Source of the DNA: Cichorium intybus
Lineage: Eukaryota; Streptophyta; Magnoliopsida; Asterales; Asteraceae
DNA length: 64,000 nucleotides
Assembly: GCA_023525715.1 (NCBI GenBank)
Contig: CM042013.1
Span: forward strand, 71,826,994-71,890,993
Direction of reading: 5' to 3'
The translations under genes were made by a program, and so were the position numbers. Of this stretch, positions 11,800 to 24,080 are shown piece after piece. Within the stretch, counting starts at the first letter, position 1, and each line of letters starts with the position of its first letter. Below the pieces are notes generated by a model. It made no database searches. It was not told the origin of the DNA and saw only the letters and a list, made by a program, of their open reading frames with translations.

Positions 11800-14264
11800 A
11801 CCTTCCATCCTTTGAACTTATTCTTAAATTTGATAATCTCTGTAATGTTTTTGAGATCCCAAGCTACAAAAACTTGTCCGTCCCAAAGAAAATGGGAGTC
11901 TTGGTCTTAGAAGGACTTTTATAGTTCATTGTAAGAGATACTAATTAGGTTCAATTCTTTTTAATTTTGTTGATCAATATATTAATTTGTGTCTTCTGGA
12001 AATAGAGATTTCGTTATAATGTTGTTTTTGCTTCTAAGACGGCAAGAAAAGTGTTTGTGATATTGCCTTTGTCAATTGACCTAAACTTTTTTTTATTGAT
12101 GTCATGTAATGTGAATTCTACCTGAAAATTAGTGAATGAAACCTTCCTATCATTGATTAATGGTTGTGTTGCTTTTAATTTAATGAGATATGTTGCGAGG
12201 AGTCAGAAAGCTTAAAGATAACATGCTTATATTGCTGGTTTTAAATAAGAGAGATCTCATTAAACTTGGTAAAATGGATAAGAAACTTGAGGTAAGAAAT
12301 GTATTAACATGTTTTTTATCATGATTAGCATAAACCATATTAATTGTTAGGGTTCTAGAAATCGGTTTGTGTCGATTTTAGCATTGAACTTTTCAAAAAA
12401 GTTCATTCATAACATCGTACTTTCAAATTATACCTTACTTCTTTTATCAAGAGCCTAATGATAGAATAATTGAAAAATAAGTAAAATACATATAAAAGTT
12501 TATATACAATAGAATTAAAATAAAATAAAGAAACAACCGATTTTTAAAAATAATAAAGAGAAAATGTATATACATGCTATAAGTAAATTAAATAGAATCC
12601 AAAAACGTAACATGATATTAATATAACAAATTAAATAAACAAATCACATCAACCATATAAAACCTATCATTATCTAATCATAAATATAATGATAAGTAGT
12701 GCATATAAATTCTTTTTAGTACATATAAAATTTTTCAACTTAATAGAAGAATCACTTTACAAATTATAATATTATTTCTTTTTCCCAATATAATTTTAAT
12801 ATTATCATTAATGTCAATATAATTTTAATATTAACATTAATGTCAATATAATTATTAATGTTTACACATGTATATGAACAAACTTTTTTTTTTTGCTTTC
12901 TCAATTTCAACCCAAATATCGAACACCATTAATTGCTTTAGTGCGAACTAGATTGAGGGTATGTTTGATAAAGTTGAATGATTTTAACTTCTTTATAGTT
13001 CATAGAAGGAAAGGATTCTAAATTGAGGGTTTTGATTTATTCAAAGTACGTTTAAATATTGTATTGAACATGTTGAATGCATACCGATTTAGAGTGACAT
13101 CTGTCCATGTCCATTAGAACTTATCAAACAATCTCTGAGCAAACATTGGAATAGTTTCTCCAGTTTCCACGGTTCTGTCCTGAACATTAATTTTTACTAT
13201 ATGTACGAACTACCAAATAGGCTGGTCTTAATAAATGGTTTTTTTTATTAAGGAAAAAAATTATCCTTTAAATAGAGACATGATTTTTAACCAACTTTAG
13301 ACAAGTCTAAATGTGGATATTACATATTTGTGTTATATTTAATTGAGACTATTGCCTAATTATATAACATTTAATTGAGTTGAATGGTAGGTGTCATAGT
13401 GAGGGGACTAGACATCCACGCGCACTACTGCGAAAAGTTAACGTGAGTGGCACGTATTCGTGCACTTTGCATTTCACATTAGAAGCCTTTTGTTTCCCAC
13501 TTTATGATTTTACTATGCTGCTACTTAAAATTTAGATTTCGTTAAGTTTTTATTGGTGTTGTTGAGTTCAATGTGGGGCATTGTATAAGAAAGACAAATA
13601 ATATTTGGTTTTTTTGGTGTTGCAGCTTGAAAACCTCAAGCTAACGTATGAGTCTTCAACTATGAAGAAGGAATCAGAGATTAAGGCAGTAAAAAATAGA
13701 GTCATAAAGGGATTATCCTTCCATTTCCATTTGAACCATATTTGGTATAACTATATGTCATTGGTAACGTTATTGTAGCTTCACTTGTATATGGCTGAAT
13801 TCGGTGTATTCCCAAATGCAAGATGAAATTTTCACTGATGGGTTTGTAAAAGCTAATGTTGGAAATTTGAAGAGAAAGGGTCGATGAATAAACTGAGAGA
13901 GATATATACTTATCATGGACGCTACGCTTCTTGACCCCCACGATACACTGATTTTTGCATTTCATTACTAAATAGAGGTAAGTTATATCCTTTGATTACC
14001 TCTGATTGTCTTATCCAAAAAGTAGATCGTTTTGTAGGTATAAAATTGTTACTTAAAAGATTTGGTGTACCAAGTGTTAGATGAATGGATTAGAATTCTT
14101 AAAATCCTTCTCATGGTTGCCTTGGTTGCTTCTCATCTACGAAGATCTCCAACCCAAAGGCCAAAAGTGAAATGGTGAGCTACAAAGGTCATAAGAGAAT
14201 TGGTAATTTATGAACTTATTTATTATCTTTAGATTAAAGAACATAGATATGGTATCTTGGTTTT
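11800..14264. other. AT-rich non-coding stretch with two exon-like islands
   Basis: 12192-12291 (frame LRGVRKLKDNMLILLVLNKR) and 13625-13690 (frame LENLKLTYESSTMKKESEI, coiled-coil-like) are bounded by AG/GT signals and could be further captured exons. I cannot name them. The rest is intron-like. Confidence 0.3.
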
Positions 14265-14273
14265 AATTTTTAG

Positions 14274-14443
14274 GAGAAATTGTATTCATTCCTACTTTTT
14301 ATTCCTACCCATCTTCCTACCCATGTTAAATGATGACAAGTGTCATATTTAACAAAAATAATAATATTTTAAGACACTTGTCATAATTTGACATGGGTAG
14401 AAGGATAAGTAGGAATAAAAGGTAGGAATGAATACAATTTCTC
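14274..14443. mobile_element. 170-bp MITE with 9-bp target duplication
   Basis: Terminal inverted repeats of about 35 bp (GAGAAATTGTATTCATTCC ... and its complement) with a second complementary pair inside (CCTACCCATGTT / GACATGGGTAG). AATTTTTAG flanks it on both sides (14265-14273 and 14444-14452). A 9-bp duplication points to a Mutator-type transposase. Confidence 0.88.
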
Positions 14444-14452
14444 AATTTTTAG

Positions 14453-15890
14453 TAATCCCAGCAAATTTCCAGGTGGAGAAAGTAAAAGGTAGGAAGTGTT
14501 GAGAGGCAAGTTCTTACAAGCCAAGAGCAAGTTTGTAACGAGCCAGTTTTGGGTAAAACATGTCACATTTTTACGTTCCCAATGATCTATTCAATGTCTC
14601 ATGGCACTTTTTGGAAGTTTAATGTTGATCTTATTTATGAGTATTGTCTATTTCCAAATGAACGGACAAATTAGGTAATTTGTTTTCATTTGTCTGTAAG
14701 TTTAAAAATATAGAAAATGTATATGTATCTGATTTATCAATTGGTACAGAATCATCACTAACATCTATACATAACGTCGTCTCATGCTGGTTTAAGGGGC
14801 CAAGGAAGTCTCATGTGGTCGCAGCTTCTGGAATCCTTGTGTACATATAAGATTGAAATTATATCTAATATATATAGTTTTTGAATTTTTAGTGATTTCA
14901 AAGAAACTTACAATCAAGATGTGTACATATAATTCTCCTAACTGGATTTTATTCTCGAGTTAGGTTTTGAATGTTTGATGCTTACTTCCATGTATAGTTT
15001 TAGCTTTGTCTTTCTTTATTTAGTTTGTCTAATCATCATGGAATGGAATACAGAACAAAAATGTTCAACAGTAAAATTTAGCCGCCCGAAATAAACTTCA
15101 ACTTATCAATTTTGAGGCCAAATTACGGACTAAAAAATTCCAAATTGATATTTATATTTAGGGGCAACTTGGTCTTTTGGACAATCTGATCAATGAAGAA
15201 ATTAAGGGAAAGTTGGCCTTTCAAAATTATATTTTCTTTGTGATACTTGCGAAATGTTTTGTTTTCGAAGAAAAATTCCAACATATATTGATGATTAAAA
15301 AGGCGTATAACTTTGTTTTGTGGTGTAAACCACCATACTTAATCCATACAATACGAAAGATGTGAACATGTTCAATTTTGAATGCTCTCCTTCCATTAAA
15401 CTCAGTTGATGCTTTTTGCAGATGAAAAAGGAAAAGTAGTAACTTTTGGGAGTAGGTACTTTGTCGTATTTAATATAGTGTGTTTAATTTTTTTTTTGAA
15501 CAGAAGTGTGTTCAAGTAAATTGGTTGTTTAGTAATTTAAAGTAAAAAACTAAAATATAGCAAGATTGTTATCAAAGCTAAAAAAAGCTTTCGTTTTAAT
15601 TTGGTTTAATTTTAATAATGATATTGAATTAACTATACTCTAGATTTTATTCAAGTTCTATAATGTTTATTTCTTATAAATTAGTGAATTATAAACGTTC
15701 CTGTAAAGAGTTTAACTCATATAACAAGGAACAAATTATTTTTACCACTAGCCCTTCTCAACTTACAAATAAAAGCACCTCAACGAACTTCAATGAATTA
15801 AAAGTGTTGAATTATCCAAGTTGATTCTCATCATATATCAAGTTATATATGCAAACTTTGTAGCCTTACAAATAAAAACACCCAGTGATG
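14453..15890. other. Non-coding, AT-rich
   Basis: No supported gene. Open frames are short and unlike known proteins. Confidence 0.4.
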
Positions 15891-16400
15891 ATATAGCCTT
15901 CATCTCTTGCCACTCCAGCACTCATCCTGCTTCCACCTCTAGCCACCTCCACCGACGCGGACGCGTCCACCTCCGGCCAACCATCGTCGTCGCTTTCTCC
16001 ATCTCTGGTCACCCTATCGTCAACACTGTCTCCACTTCCAGCCATCCTACCATCGTCACCTCCATCTTCGACAACCCCACCGTCGATGCCCTACCTCTTG
16101 CCACCCCACCATTGACGTTGTCGCTTCCACCTCCAACAACCCCATCGTAAACGTTGCCTCCACCTTTGGCCACCCTACCGTTGATGCCACCTCCACCACC
16201 GGCCATCCCACAACTGCCTCCGTCTCCACGATCACGGTTCTTCTCCACCCACAACAACCTCAACCGGCCCACTTCCAATTTAGTTCAATTCCACGTTCTT
16301 CAACTTACTTGGTTCCCACCTTCCACTCTTCTTCCCCGCGTTTTGTATCCCACGACCATAACCCCACCACCAATCACCCGACATTGACGCACCACGATCT
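15891..16400. repeat. C-rich low-complexity tract
   Basis: Degenerate repeats of CCACC/CCATC/GTCG-type words give proline-rich or glycine-rich open frames on the two strands. I regard these as compositional rather than coding. The base composition contrasts sharply with the AT-rich flanks, so the tract may have been captured from a gene 5' end. Confidence 0.45.
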
Positions 16401-16679
16401 TCAAAGCAGAAATCGTAGCTCAATAGTTCTTCTCCAACCGTCAAACTCTTCCCCGCGATTTCTTTGCCCATGATTTCAGGCATGTTCTCTACTAATTGCA
16501 CCTGTAAATCGATTGACCAAGACGAAGGTAGCCAAGACGGTAAGACCAAAGACGGGAGGAAGGGAATTGGGTACCGTCGATTAAGTGCAATAAAGGTCAA
16601 CGCACGGGGTTTTATTCCAATGTTCTTTCTTATAATCATGTAAGTTCATCTTACACTTTGACATCAAAATTAAATCTCA

Positions 16680-17260
16680 AAAGTATACCCTGTTGTAGCA
16701 TTGTACTTTCAATCTTTTTCTTATTAATACCTTATATTTTAAAATTATATCCAATTATAGCATTGAAAGTTGCTGTGTTTGGATGACCTTTCAAAGTATG
16801 ATGTTATACTTGGAAGAAATGAAAGTGGGATGCGATTATGGTTAAAATATAAAATATCTTGCTTTTAATGGAAGAAAGAGGTAAGTATGTTCCTATTTAG
16901 GGCAGAAATTGGTGTGTTTCTAATCTTATTTGTGTTTGATTTATTTACGGCACCGTGTCATTTGAATTCATTAAAGCACCTGGTGGTCATACAAGTGGAT
17001 GTGTCGGCCATACATATGTAATATGTCTAAAATGTACTTTCAATCTTTTTTTATTAAGACATTGTATTTTGAAAATTCTACCTGATTATAACACTGAAAT
17101 TTTTTGTATCTGGATGACATTGCTAGGGTAGATTTTTCAAAGTAAAATGCTGGAATAGGAAGAAATTGAAGAAGGATGTTATAATAAACAAATAAATGGA
17201 AGTATGGTGCTATAACTGGGTAGATCTTTTAGATGTTCAACATTTATGTCTTGTTACTTG
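16680..17260. repeat. Two diverged foldback MITE (family 1) copies
   Basis: 16685-16865 and 17030-17230 both carry the arms TACTTTCAATCTTTTTCTTATTA and TTTCAAAGTA...GAAATGAAAGTGGGATGC. Between and after them lies ordinary AT-rich sequence. Confidence 0.5.
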
Positions 17261-17639
17261 TAGAAAATAAGGTTTTTGTATAATATTTTTGAATTTTTAT
17301 AGATAACTAATATATTAAACATAATTACAACGCCAGCTACTGAAATAGTCGTCTATTCTCTTAAGAGAAAATTACAATTTTGGCCCTTGTGGTTCACACA
17401 AACAGTACCAGGGGAAGGACCAAAAGTGAAAGATTTGGAAACCATATGGACCAAAAGTGAAAATATTTAGAAACCATAGGGACCACCAGTACAATAAATT
17501 TAAAACTAGGACCAAAACCGTAATTTGGTGTAAACCACAAGGACCAAAACTATAATTTACTCTTTTTTAATAAAGAAATTTTGGAGGCTGTAAACCTTTG
17601 AGTGTGCTTTGGGCGTTTTTTGAAGGGCTCAATCCAAGA

Positions 17640-17960
17640 AATAGCAATGTACTTTCATTTATTGGTGTTTTGTAGCATCTTACATTCATTTTGTATATTA
17701 CAATAATGTACTTTTAATCTTTTTTCTTATCAAGACATCATACTTTGAAAAATCTAAGTTATGATAGCAATGCACTTAATTTTTTTTCTTGTTAGGACGT
17801 GTACTTTGAAATACTAAATAAGACCATAATAGCGAAAATTGGTTTTTATTGGGTAGGTTTTTTAAAGTACAATGCTGTTATAGGAAGAAATGAAAGTAGG
17901 ATGCTATAATAAACAAATAAACGAAAGTATATTGTATATTGCTATGAAAGTACTTTGTTA
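17640..17960. repeat. Foldback MITE copy (family 1)
   Basis: The left arm begins AAGAAATAGCAATGTACTTTC; the right arm contains GAAAGTAGGATGCTATAATAAAC. It ends just before the methyltransferase-like exon. Confidence 0.5.
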
Positions 17961-17986
17961 TAGATCTTATGGATTCCTTTTTGCAG

Positions 17987-18094
17987 GCAATTCGAAAACA
18001 CAAGTTTGTTAATATGCTCGATGATCCCGGTTCTGCTGATTTAAGTGCATATGTTGATTTTCCTGCAATTAAGCACTCTGCTGAGGAAGTTTCA
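17987..18094 (+). pseudogene. NDUFAF7/MidA-type methyltransferase exon fragment
   Basis: After TTTTTGCAG the frame reads AIRKHKFVNMLDDPGSADLS and AYVDFPAIKHSAEE. The family (DUF185, complex I assembly arginine methyltransferase of mitochondria) has H.....L..PG.ADL.A.VDF at this position. The exon is undamaged for about 35 codons, but its neighbours are missing. The following 18095-18151 sequence continues open but looks like another gene. Confidence 0.65.
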
Positions 18095-18790
18095 GGTTTG
18101 TGTTCCTTAGTTGCATCTAATAACTCATCAAGACCGGTGACGATTGCATAGAAATTAGATAACCCAAAAACCCTATTTTCTGTGCCCGTAAATGATCAAA
18201 GAAACATTTTTAGCTTCGAGAACCCGCAGCCCAGATACGGGCAAGTCCAAAACCGACAAGGGCATAATAGTAATATCACAAAGTCGATAACTTTGCTTCA
18301 CGAGATTCCCACAACTATGGAGCCGAAGCAGCTTGTGGGCATGATTCCAATGACCAGCTAAAGTCAAAGTCAAATTTATAATGACGTGTTGAGACCGCCA
18401 GTTTTGTCTGGTTCAGTAGTCTCACCGGGGAATCACGTAACCAAGTTAACCGGAAGGGGTAATTTGGGAATTCCAAGTTATGGTGGAAATCAAAACAGAC
18501 CGTAAAATTGGGGTGTACAAGGTGCGGATTTGACCTTTGACCGTTCATTGCATACAAATAATATGCAAGGAGGATTGAATGTACTTCAACATGACTACGG
18601 TTCAGGTCAGAAAATCGGGGGTAATAAGGTAATTTTCTCGATAGGGGAAGGAAGTGGGACCCAGTTTGTGGACAATTCTTTATGGGTTAAGGCTGAAAAA
18701 GTCAATTACAAAAGCACGTGTCAACCATTTTGTCCCGAAGAATATAGTCAATATAATCTGCTAACCCAATCCTTTCACAGGTTTGTTATC
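18095..18790 (+). pseudogene. Fused fragment resembling the C-terminal exon of a type-B response regulator
   Basis: An Asn/Gln/Ser/Gly-rich frame with three stops: ...SNNSSRPVTIA*KLDNPKTLF, LLHEIPTTMEPKQLVGM, VLSGSVVSPGNHV, IPSYGGNQNRP*NWG, then an open run to 18790. The EIPTTMEPKQL stretch resembles the divergent C-terminal region of plant type-B ARR transcription factors. The match is from memory of family style, not a domain. It joins the methyltransferase exon with no intron sequence between them, suggesting a chimeric junction. Confidence 0.3.
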
Positions 18791-18799
18791 CTACTTTAA

Positions 18800-20110
18800 T
18801 TTAATTTTTTATTTTATTTTAGGCATTGTACTTTGAAAATCTATTGTATTATATCATTGTACTTTCATTTTTTTCTTATCAACACATTACACTCATCTAT
18901 TATTACGTCGGTGAAGCAGATGGCTGACTAAAAGGTAAACCACCAATGTTTTTCAATAGCTTGTGTATATGTTCGTAAATATGTGAAGTTAATTTTGATT
19001 GTGTTGGACAAAGGAATAATTGACATGGGTGAGACGTAAGTAAGAATACCACCAATGATACTTTTAGTCATTTTCTTCACTTAATGGTTCTCAAACAAAA
19101 GGATATTAAAATATCACATTCATTCTTTAAATGTTTCGTTCCCCACATGGGATGTATTAGGCGACCATGCCAACATGAGGCTTCAACCTAAAACTATTTT
19201 TGTGTTAAATTAAATCCTAATTACCAATTTTTTTTTAATAATTTAATATTATATCACAGACAATAGGAAGTTGAAGCTTGCATAATTAACCAGGTCATGT
19301 GCTTCAACACAAACACATATAAGATAGACATGATAGCAAACTTAACCTGCATAATTCAACAGCAAACCCGCATAAGATAAACAACATACCCCATACCGTA
19401 AACCAAAAACCATAACGGAAACCATGTACCGGAGTATCTCGTGTGCTTTTTAATATAACATGTTCTAGAAAAAATATATCCCCGAGGTGATAATGGGCAT
19501 ACTTTTTATATTTAACGCAAAATAACAACACAAAATTTTTTCAAATGCAAAAAAAAGAAGCATGCATATTTATTTCTAATACAAAATTCCCTTGTGATAA
19601 TGGGCAAGTACCCTAAAAAATATTGTACAATGTATATTTAACGTAAAATAGCAACGTACATTTGTTTTTCAAACGCATAACAAGAAATATGCATATTTAT
19701 GTCTAAATCAAAATACCACCCCTCTCCAAAATTCTAATAATTGAAATATAACTATTTGTCGTAAGAAAACTATTCACCGCCCTGTTGGACGATGCATTTG
19801 ACTATAAAACTTGATATCACGATGCATTTGACTATTTTTTACCATAATTACTGCAATAATCCATTAGCAAAACCAAACCATTCAATGCATATCAAAAGAT
19901 AGTTATTCAACGACAAAACTAATCATTGTATCTCGCATTCGACGTTTGATGAAAGGAAATAATCGCCATCCAGAAACTATTCAGGTAAATGAAATTAATC
20001 ACCGTCTGTTGCATAGCGTGGGTACACACCAACTTCTTTTTCAATTTAAAATGACCAAATAAAACAGTTAACCGCCTACACATTACTAACCTAACCAACC
20101 GCGACACCCC
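18800..20110. other. Non-coding, subterminal Helitron-like sequence
   Basis: No gene. Contains two close copies of GATGCATTTGACTAT (about 19792 and 19821) and two of GATAATGGGCA (19490 and 19596). Confidence 0.4.
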
Positions 20111-20113
20111 ACT

Positions 20114-20157
20114 CCCCCCCCCCCCCCCCCCCGCCGCATCGCGCGGGTCGCCTGCTA

Positions 20158-20158
<1 letters not shown>
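20114..20158 (+). mobile_element. Helitron 3' terminus (hairpin + CTAG)
   Basis: A run of 19 C (20114-20132) leads into the stem-loop CCCGC-8 nt-GCGGG (20130-20147), then TCGCCTGCTAG. Host T at 20159 begins a TA tract. Stem, loop and 11-nt spacer match the minus-strand end at 32654-32682. Confidence 0.8.
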
Positions 20159-20754
<596 letters not shown>

Positions 20755-22599
20755 AAAAATGTTAAAAATCAAATTTTGGGTAAATACAATATTTTGTAAC
20801 TTAAGAAGGGTATCTAAGGTTGGACAAATACGATATTTTCATCTTTATCGAGAATATATACAAAATTCACCGAAAGAAAGACTATTTCATTAATCCCCAA
20901 AACTTCCATTCACAGCCTATTAGTAAACTCAAGAACCCAGTGTAATACTCGGACCTAAATCTGACCTATTTTTGAGATTAAAGAGAAAGACCCGGTCCAA
21001 ATTGTTCTCTAACAAATCCTGAATTTTCAAAATTCGTCCCTTAAGTCGGTTTCCGATTCAACAAGAGTAGTTGTGAAATTGCCAACAGCTGATCTACTCT
21101 CTCTTTTCATACAGAGGGAGTAAGTCATCAATGGCAGGTCCCAAACCATCGCAAACTGCCTCCACCAACCAGCATTCCTTCGCTTCCAAGTTAATTCTCC
21201 TCCTCACACTCCTCCCTATCACCCTTGCAGCCTTCGCTTTCGTCCTCCAATGGCGCGGCGGAGGTGTTGTAGACGTAGACGATCCCATCTCTAACTGGTC
21301 ACCACAACATAACTCCCACATATTCCCTGGTATGGACTCATCTCCGCTCGCTACCGTCGTCGATCACCACTCGTCTGATTGTCTCTCCCTTGGCCAGTCA
21401 TCTTCTCCGTCGTTTCCTTACTACAACGATTGGAAGTTCCAGTTTCCGTCCGATCTTAAACCTAAGGTATAGTATTTTCTATGTTTGTCTCGGATTTTGC
21501 TTTTTTGGTAGGAAAGGCGCTTCATCTGGTCAGTTTAGCTTCCGAATGTTGATTGTAAGTAAAGCGAGTGCCTTGCAACTTGATGGATCTGGCATTATAA
21601 TTTTGGAGATGAATATGCTAATTGATAAAACTTGAAACAAGTAGAACAAGTAAGATAATCGGTGGTGATAACTCTATAATACCAATTATACCATTCATAT
21701 CCACTTGGAATTTGAGATGAATTAGGTTTCAAATGTATGGAACCTTCAATCCTTGATTTGGTTCGCAATGAGACCCATGAATGGCAGTATTTATACAATT
21801 TTGGTTAATGACGAATGAATTCTGTTTCAATATGTGATCTTCTACACTACATTACATGTTTTTGTTGAAAATCGATCCATCAAACTGCTATTTCTAATGT
21901 AAACTTAGCTGCACGAAAAAAGGATTGCTTGTTGATTTGGGATCATAGGCACTCTGCACCATTAAGGTTCATGTTGATTATGTTTTTTCTAGGTCTTCAG
22001 TAGTGGATCTTGAAATTTTATAGATCACATTCACAATATGAAAGCCTCTAAGTCATTAAAGTGTAGCTTCTTGCTCGATCTTCTATTAATGGAGGCCTTT
22101 TGTGTGTTTGACATGGTTTTTCTTGTTCTTGACAAAACACTTATTTCTGACATATTATGATTTTATTCTAACAACATTTTCTACGTGTACAGATATGTAT
22201 TACAACTAGTACATCTGCTGGCTTAGAGCAGATTTTGCCATGGATGTTTTATCATAAAATAATTGGGGTTGGAACCTTTTTTCTGTTTGTTGAAGGAAAA
22301 GCTGCAACTCCTAGTGTATCAAAAGTCCTTGAATCTATTCCTGTAAGTTTCAATTCTTGACTTTCATTTGTAGCAAAATACTTTACTGAATTGAAAATAT
22401 ACTACTGTTTTATGAAATATATGTGAAATTTGAAATGAAGTTTGTGTTGTTTAGGGAGTGAAAGTCATATACAGAACAAAAGAGTTAGAAGAGAAACAAG
22501 CTAACAGGTTGGTATTTTTCTGCCTATTACTATTAGTGATTAATTTGAAAGAGTTTGATTGAAACATTCGAGTTATCAGTTGTTTTTTAAGGTTAAATG

Positions 22600-23322
22600 C
22601 AAGAAATAGAATATGATGTCATTTATTTGTTTATTTGTAGCGTTCTACTATCATTTTTATCTATTACAACGTTGTAACCTGAAAAAACTACCTGATTACA
22701 GCAATGTTATCTGAATACAAAGCAATTTTCACTAATTTGGTAGATTTTTTAAAGTGCAATGTGCTTATAGGAAAGAAAATTAAAAGTACAATGTTATAAA
22801 TTTATAATTGGGTAGATTTTCTTAATTGGGTAGATTTTTCAAGAAAAAATTAATTATATAATTGGTAGATTTTTCAAAGTACAGTTAAAGGAAAAAATTG
22901 GAAGTTCAATGTTATAATTGGGTAGAATTTTGAAGTACAATGCCCTAATGAGAAAAAATGGAAATATGATGTTATAAATGGGTAGACTTTTCCACAAAAA
23001 AGAAATAATTGGGTAGATTTTTCAAAGTATGCTGCCCTATTAGGAAAAAAAGTGGAAATGAAACATTACAATTTTGTAGATTTTTAAGTACAATGCCCTT
23101 AAGAATTAAAGAATTAAAGTGCTAGAATCGGGTAGATTTTTCAAAGTACAGAGTCCCAATAAGAAATAAAATCGAAAATACAACATAATAATTTTATAGA
23201 TGTATTAAACTACAATGCCTTGATAAGAAAGAAATGGAAAGTACAACACTATAGTTATATGTACATTTCAAAGTACATTGTCCTAATAAGAAGAAAAATC
23301 GGAAGTTCAATGTTATAATCGG
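22600..23322 (+). repeat. Tandem array of MITE arms in KOB1-A intron 3
   Basis: About ten degenerate units built on ATTGGGTAGATTTTTCAAAG, TACAATGCCCTAATAAGAAA and GGAAGTTCAATGTTATA. Homologous array in block B at 49690-50400. Confidence 0.8.
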
Positions 23323-23325
23323 GCT

Positions 23326-23439
23326 AAGTTGCACGGAAACGGATACGCCACCGGGAAACGGATACACGTAACGGATACCGGAAACGGCAAAACTCAAAAA
23401 TTTAAGATACGGATACGGCAGAGATACGACAAATATAAA

Positions 23440-23517
<78 letters not shown>

Positions 23518-24080
23518 GAAATTCCAAAATAGATACATAAGAAAATATAGCTCATTTAATCGGCCCGTAATTTAAATCATGAATGAATCCATTTAATCTA
23601 ATGTTGAGTCCAAAAACTTGACCTAATATTGGATCATGCTAAAATGTTTAGCCCACCACTACAGCCCAAAACCGTGCCATACATATCGTAACCTAAATTG
23701 CAAAAGTCAAAGAAAGTCACAATTGTAGCTTCTCTTCTCCAATATTAGCGTTCCTTGCCCCTGGTTCGCGACTCAACTCCGACCAATCACTCCGCAAAAC
23801 TGCCGGAGAACCAATCCGTCCGGCTTAGACTATCCTTTAACCACCTCCAACGGCGCTGAATCAAATCATTGTGATCGGAATGACAGAATAACAGAAGGCG
23901 TACTTGATGTTTTTCAACCCATGAACCGATACCTCATAGAAACGGCTCCGATACTTTATCGGAAACGTTTCTGCTTCATCGGAAACGTTTCTAGGCGTAT
24001 CCAAGGCGTATCTGTATCCTACACGTTTCAGAAACGGGAGCGGCACCCTGGGTGGCGTTTCGGTGCATCAGAGTGATTAT
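23326..24080. mobile_element. About 0.75-kb insertion in intron 3, candidate TIR element
   Basis: Absent from the homologous intron of block B, where CGGGTTGACTTTTTAATCTAC is continuous. Its left end has TTGCACGGAAACGGATACG and its right end, read on the minus strand, has TGCACCGAAACGCCACC, so the ends are imperfect inverted repeats. It holds a (TA)n tract (23440-23512) and repeats of TCGGAAACGTTTCT near 23950-24000. No clear target duplication and no transposase. Confidence 0.6.

Larger units (their letters stand above)
7524..20158 (+). mobile_element. Candidate Helitron with captured host-gene fragments (5' end not located)
   Basis: The right end is a canonical plant Helitron terminus: a 5-bp GC stem (CCCGC 20130-20134 / GCGGG 20143-20147) with an 8-nt loop, 11 nt, and CTAG at 20155-20158, followed by T. 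To its left lie decayed fragments of at least four unrelated nuclear genes, all on the plus strand, with exon-intron borders retained: KIN-7 kinesin (8095), O-acetylserine (thiol) lyase (8519), eIF6 (11159) and NDUFAF7/MidA (17987). Fragments of different genes in a single orientation, with introns, are characteristic of Helitron capture. No Rep/helicase gene is seen, so it would be non-autonomous. I could not identify the A|TC 5' end, so the start given is only the first host-like sequence; nested insertions are included. Alternatives are several smaller Helitrons or a Pack-MULE. Confidence 0.45.

Noticed and set aside
11870..11925. LINE reverse-transcriptase-like word (RPKENGSLGLR)
   Set aside because: A single short match with no neighbouring RT motifs.
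16009..16639. Proline-rich and glycine-rich open frames on opposite strands, 16.0-16.6 kb
   Set aside because: They mirror each other across a C-rich low-complexity tract and have no domain or gene structure.
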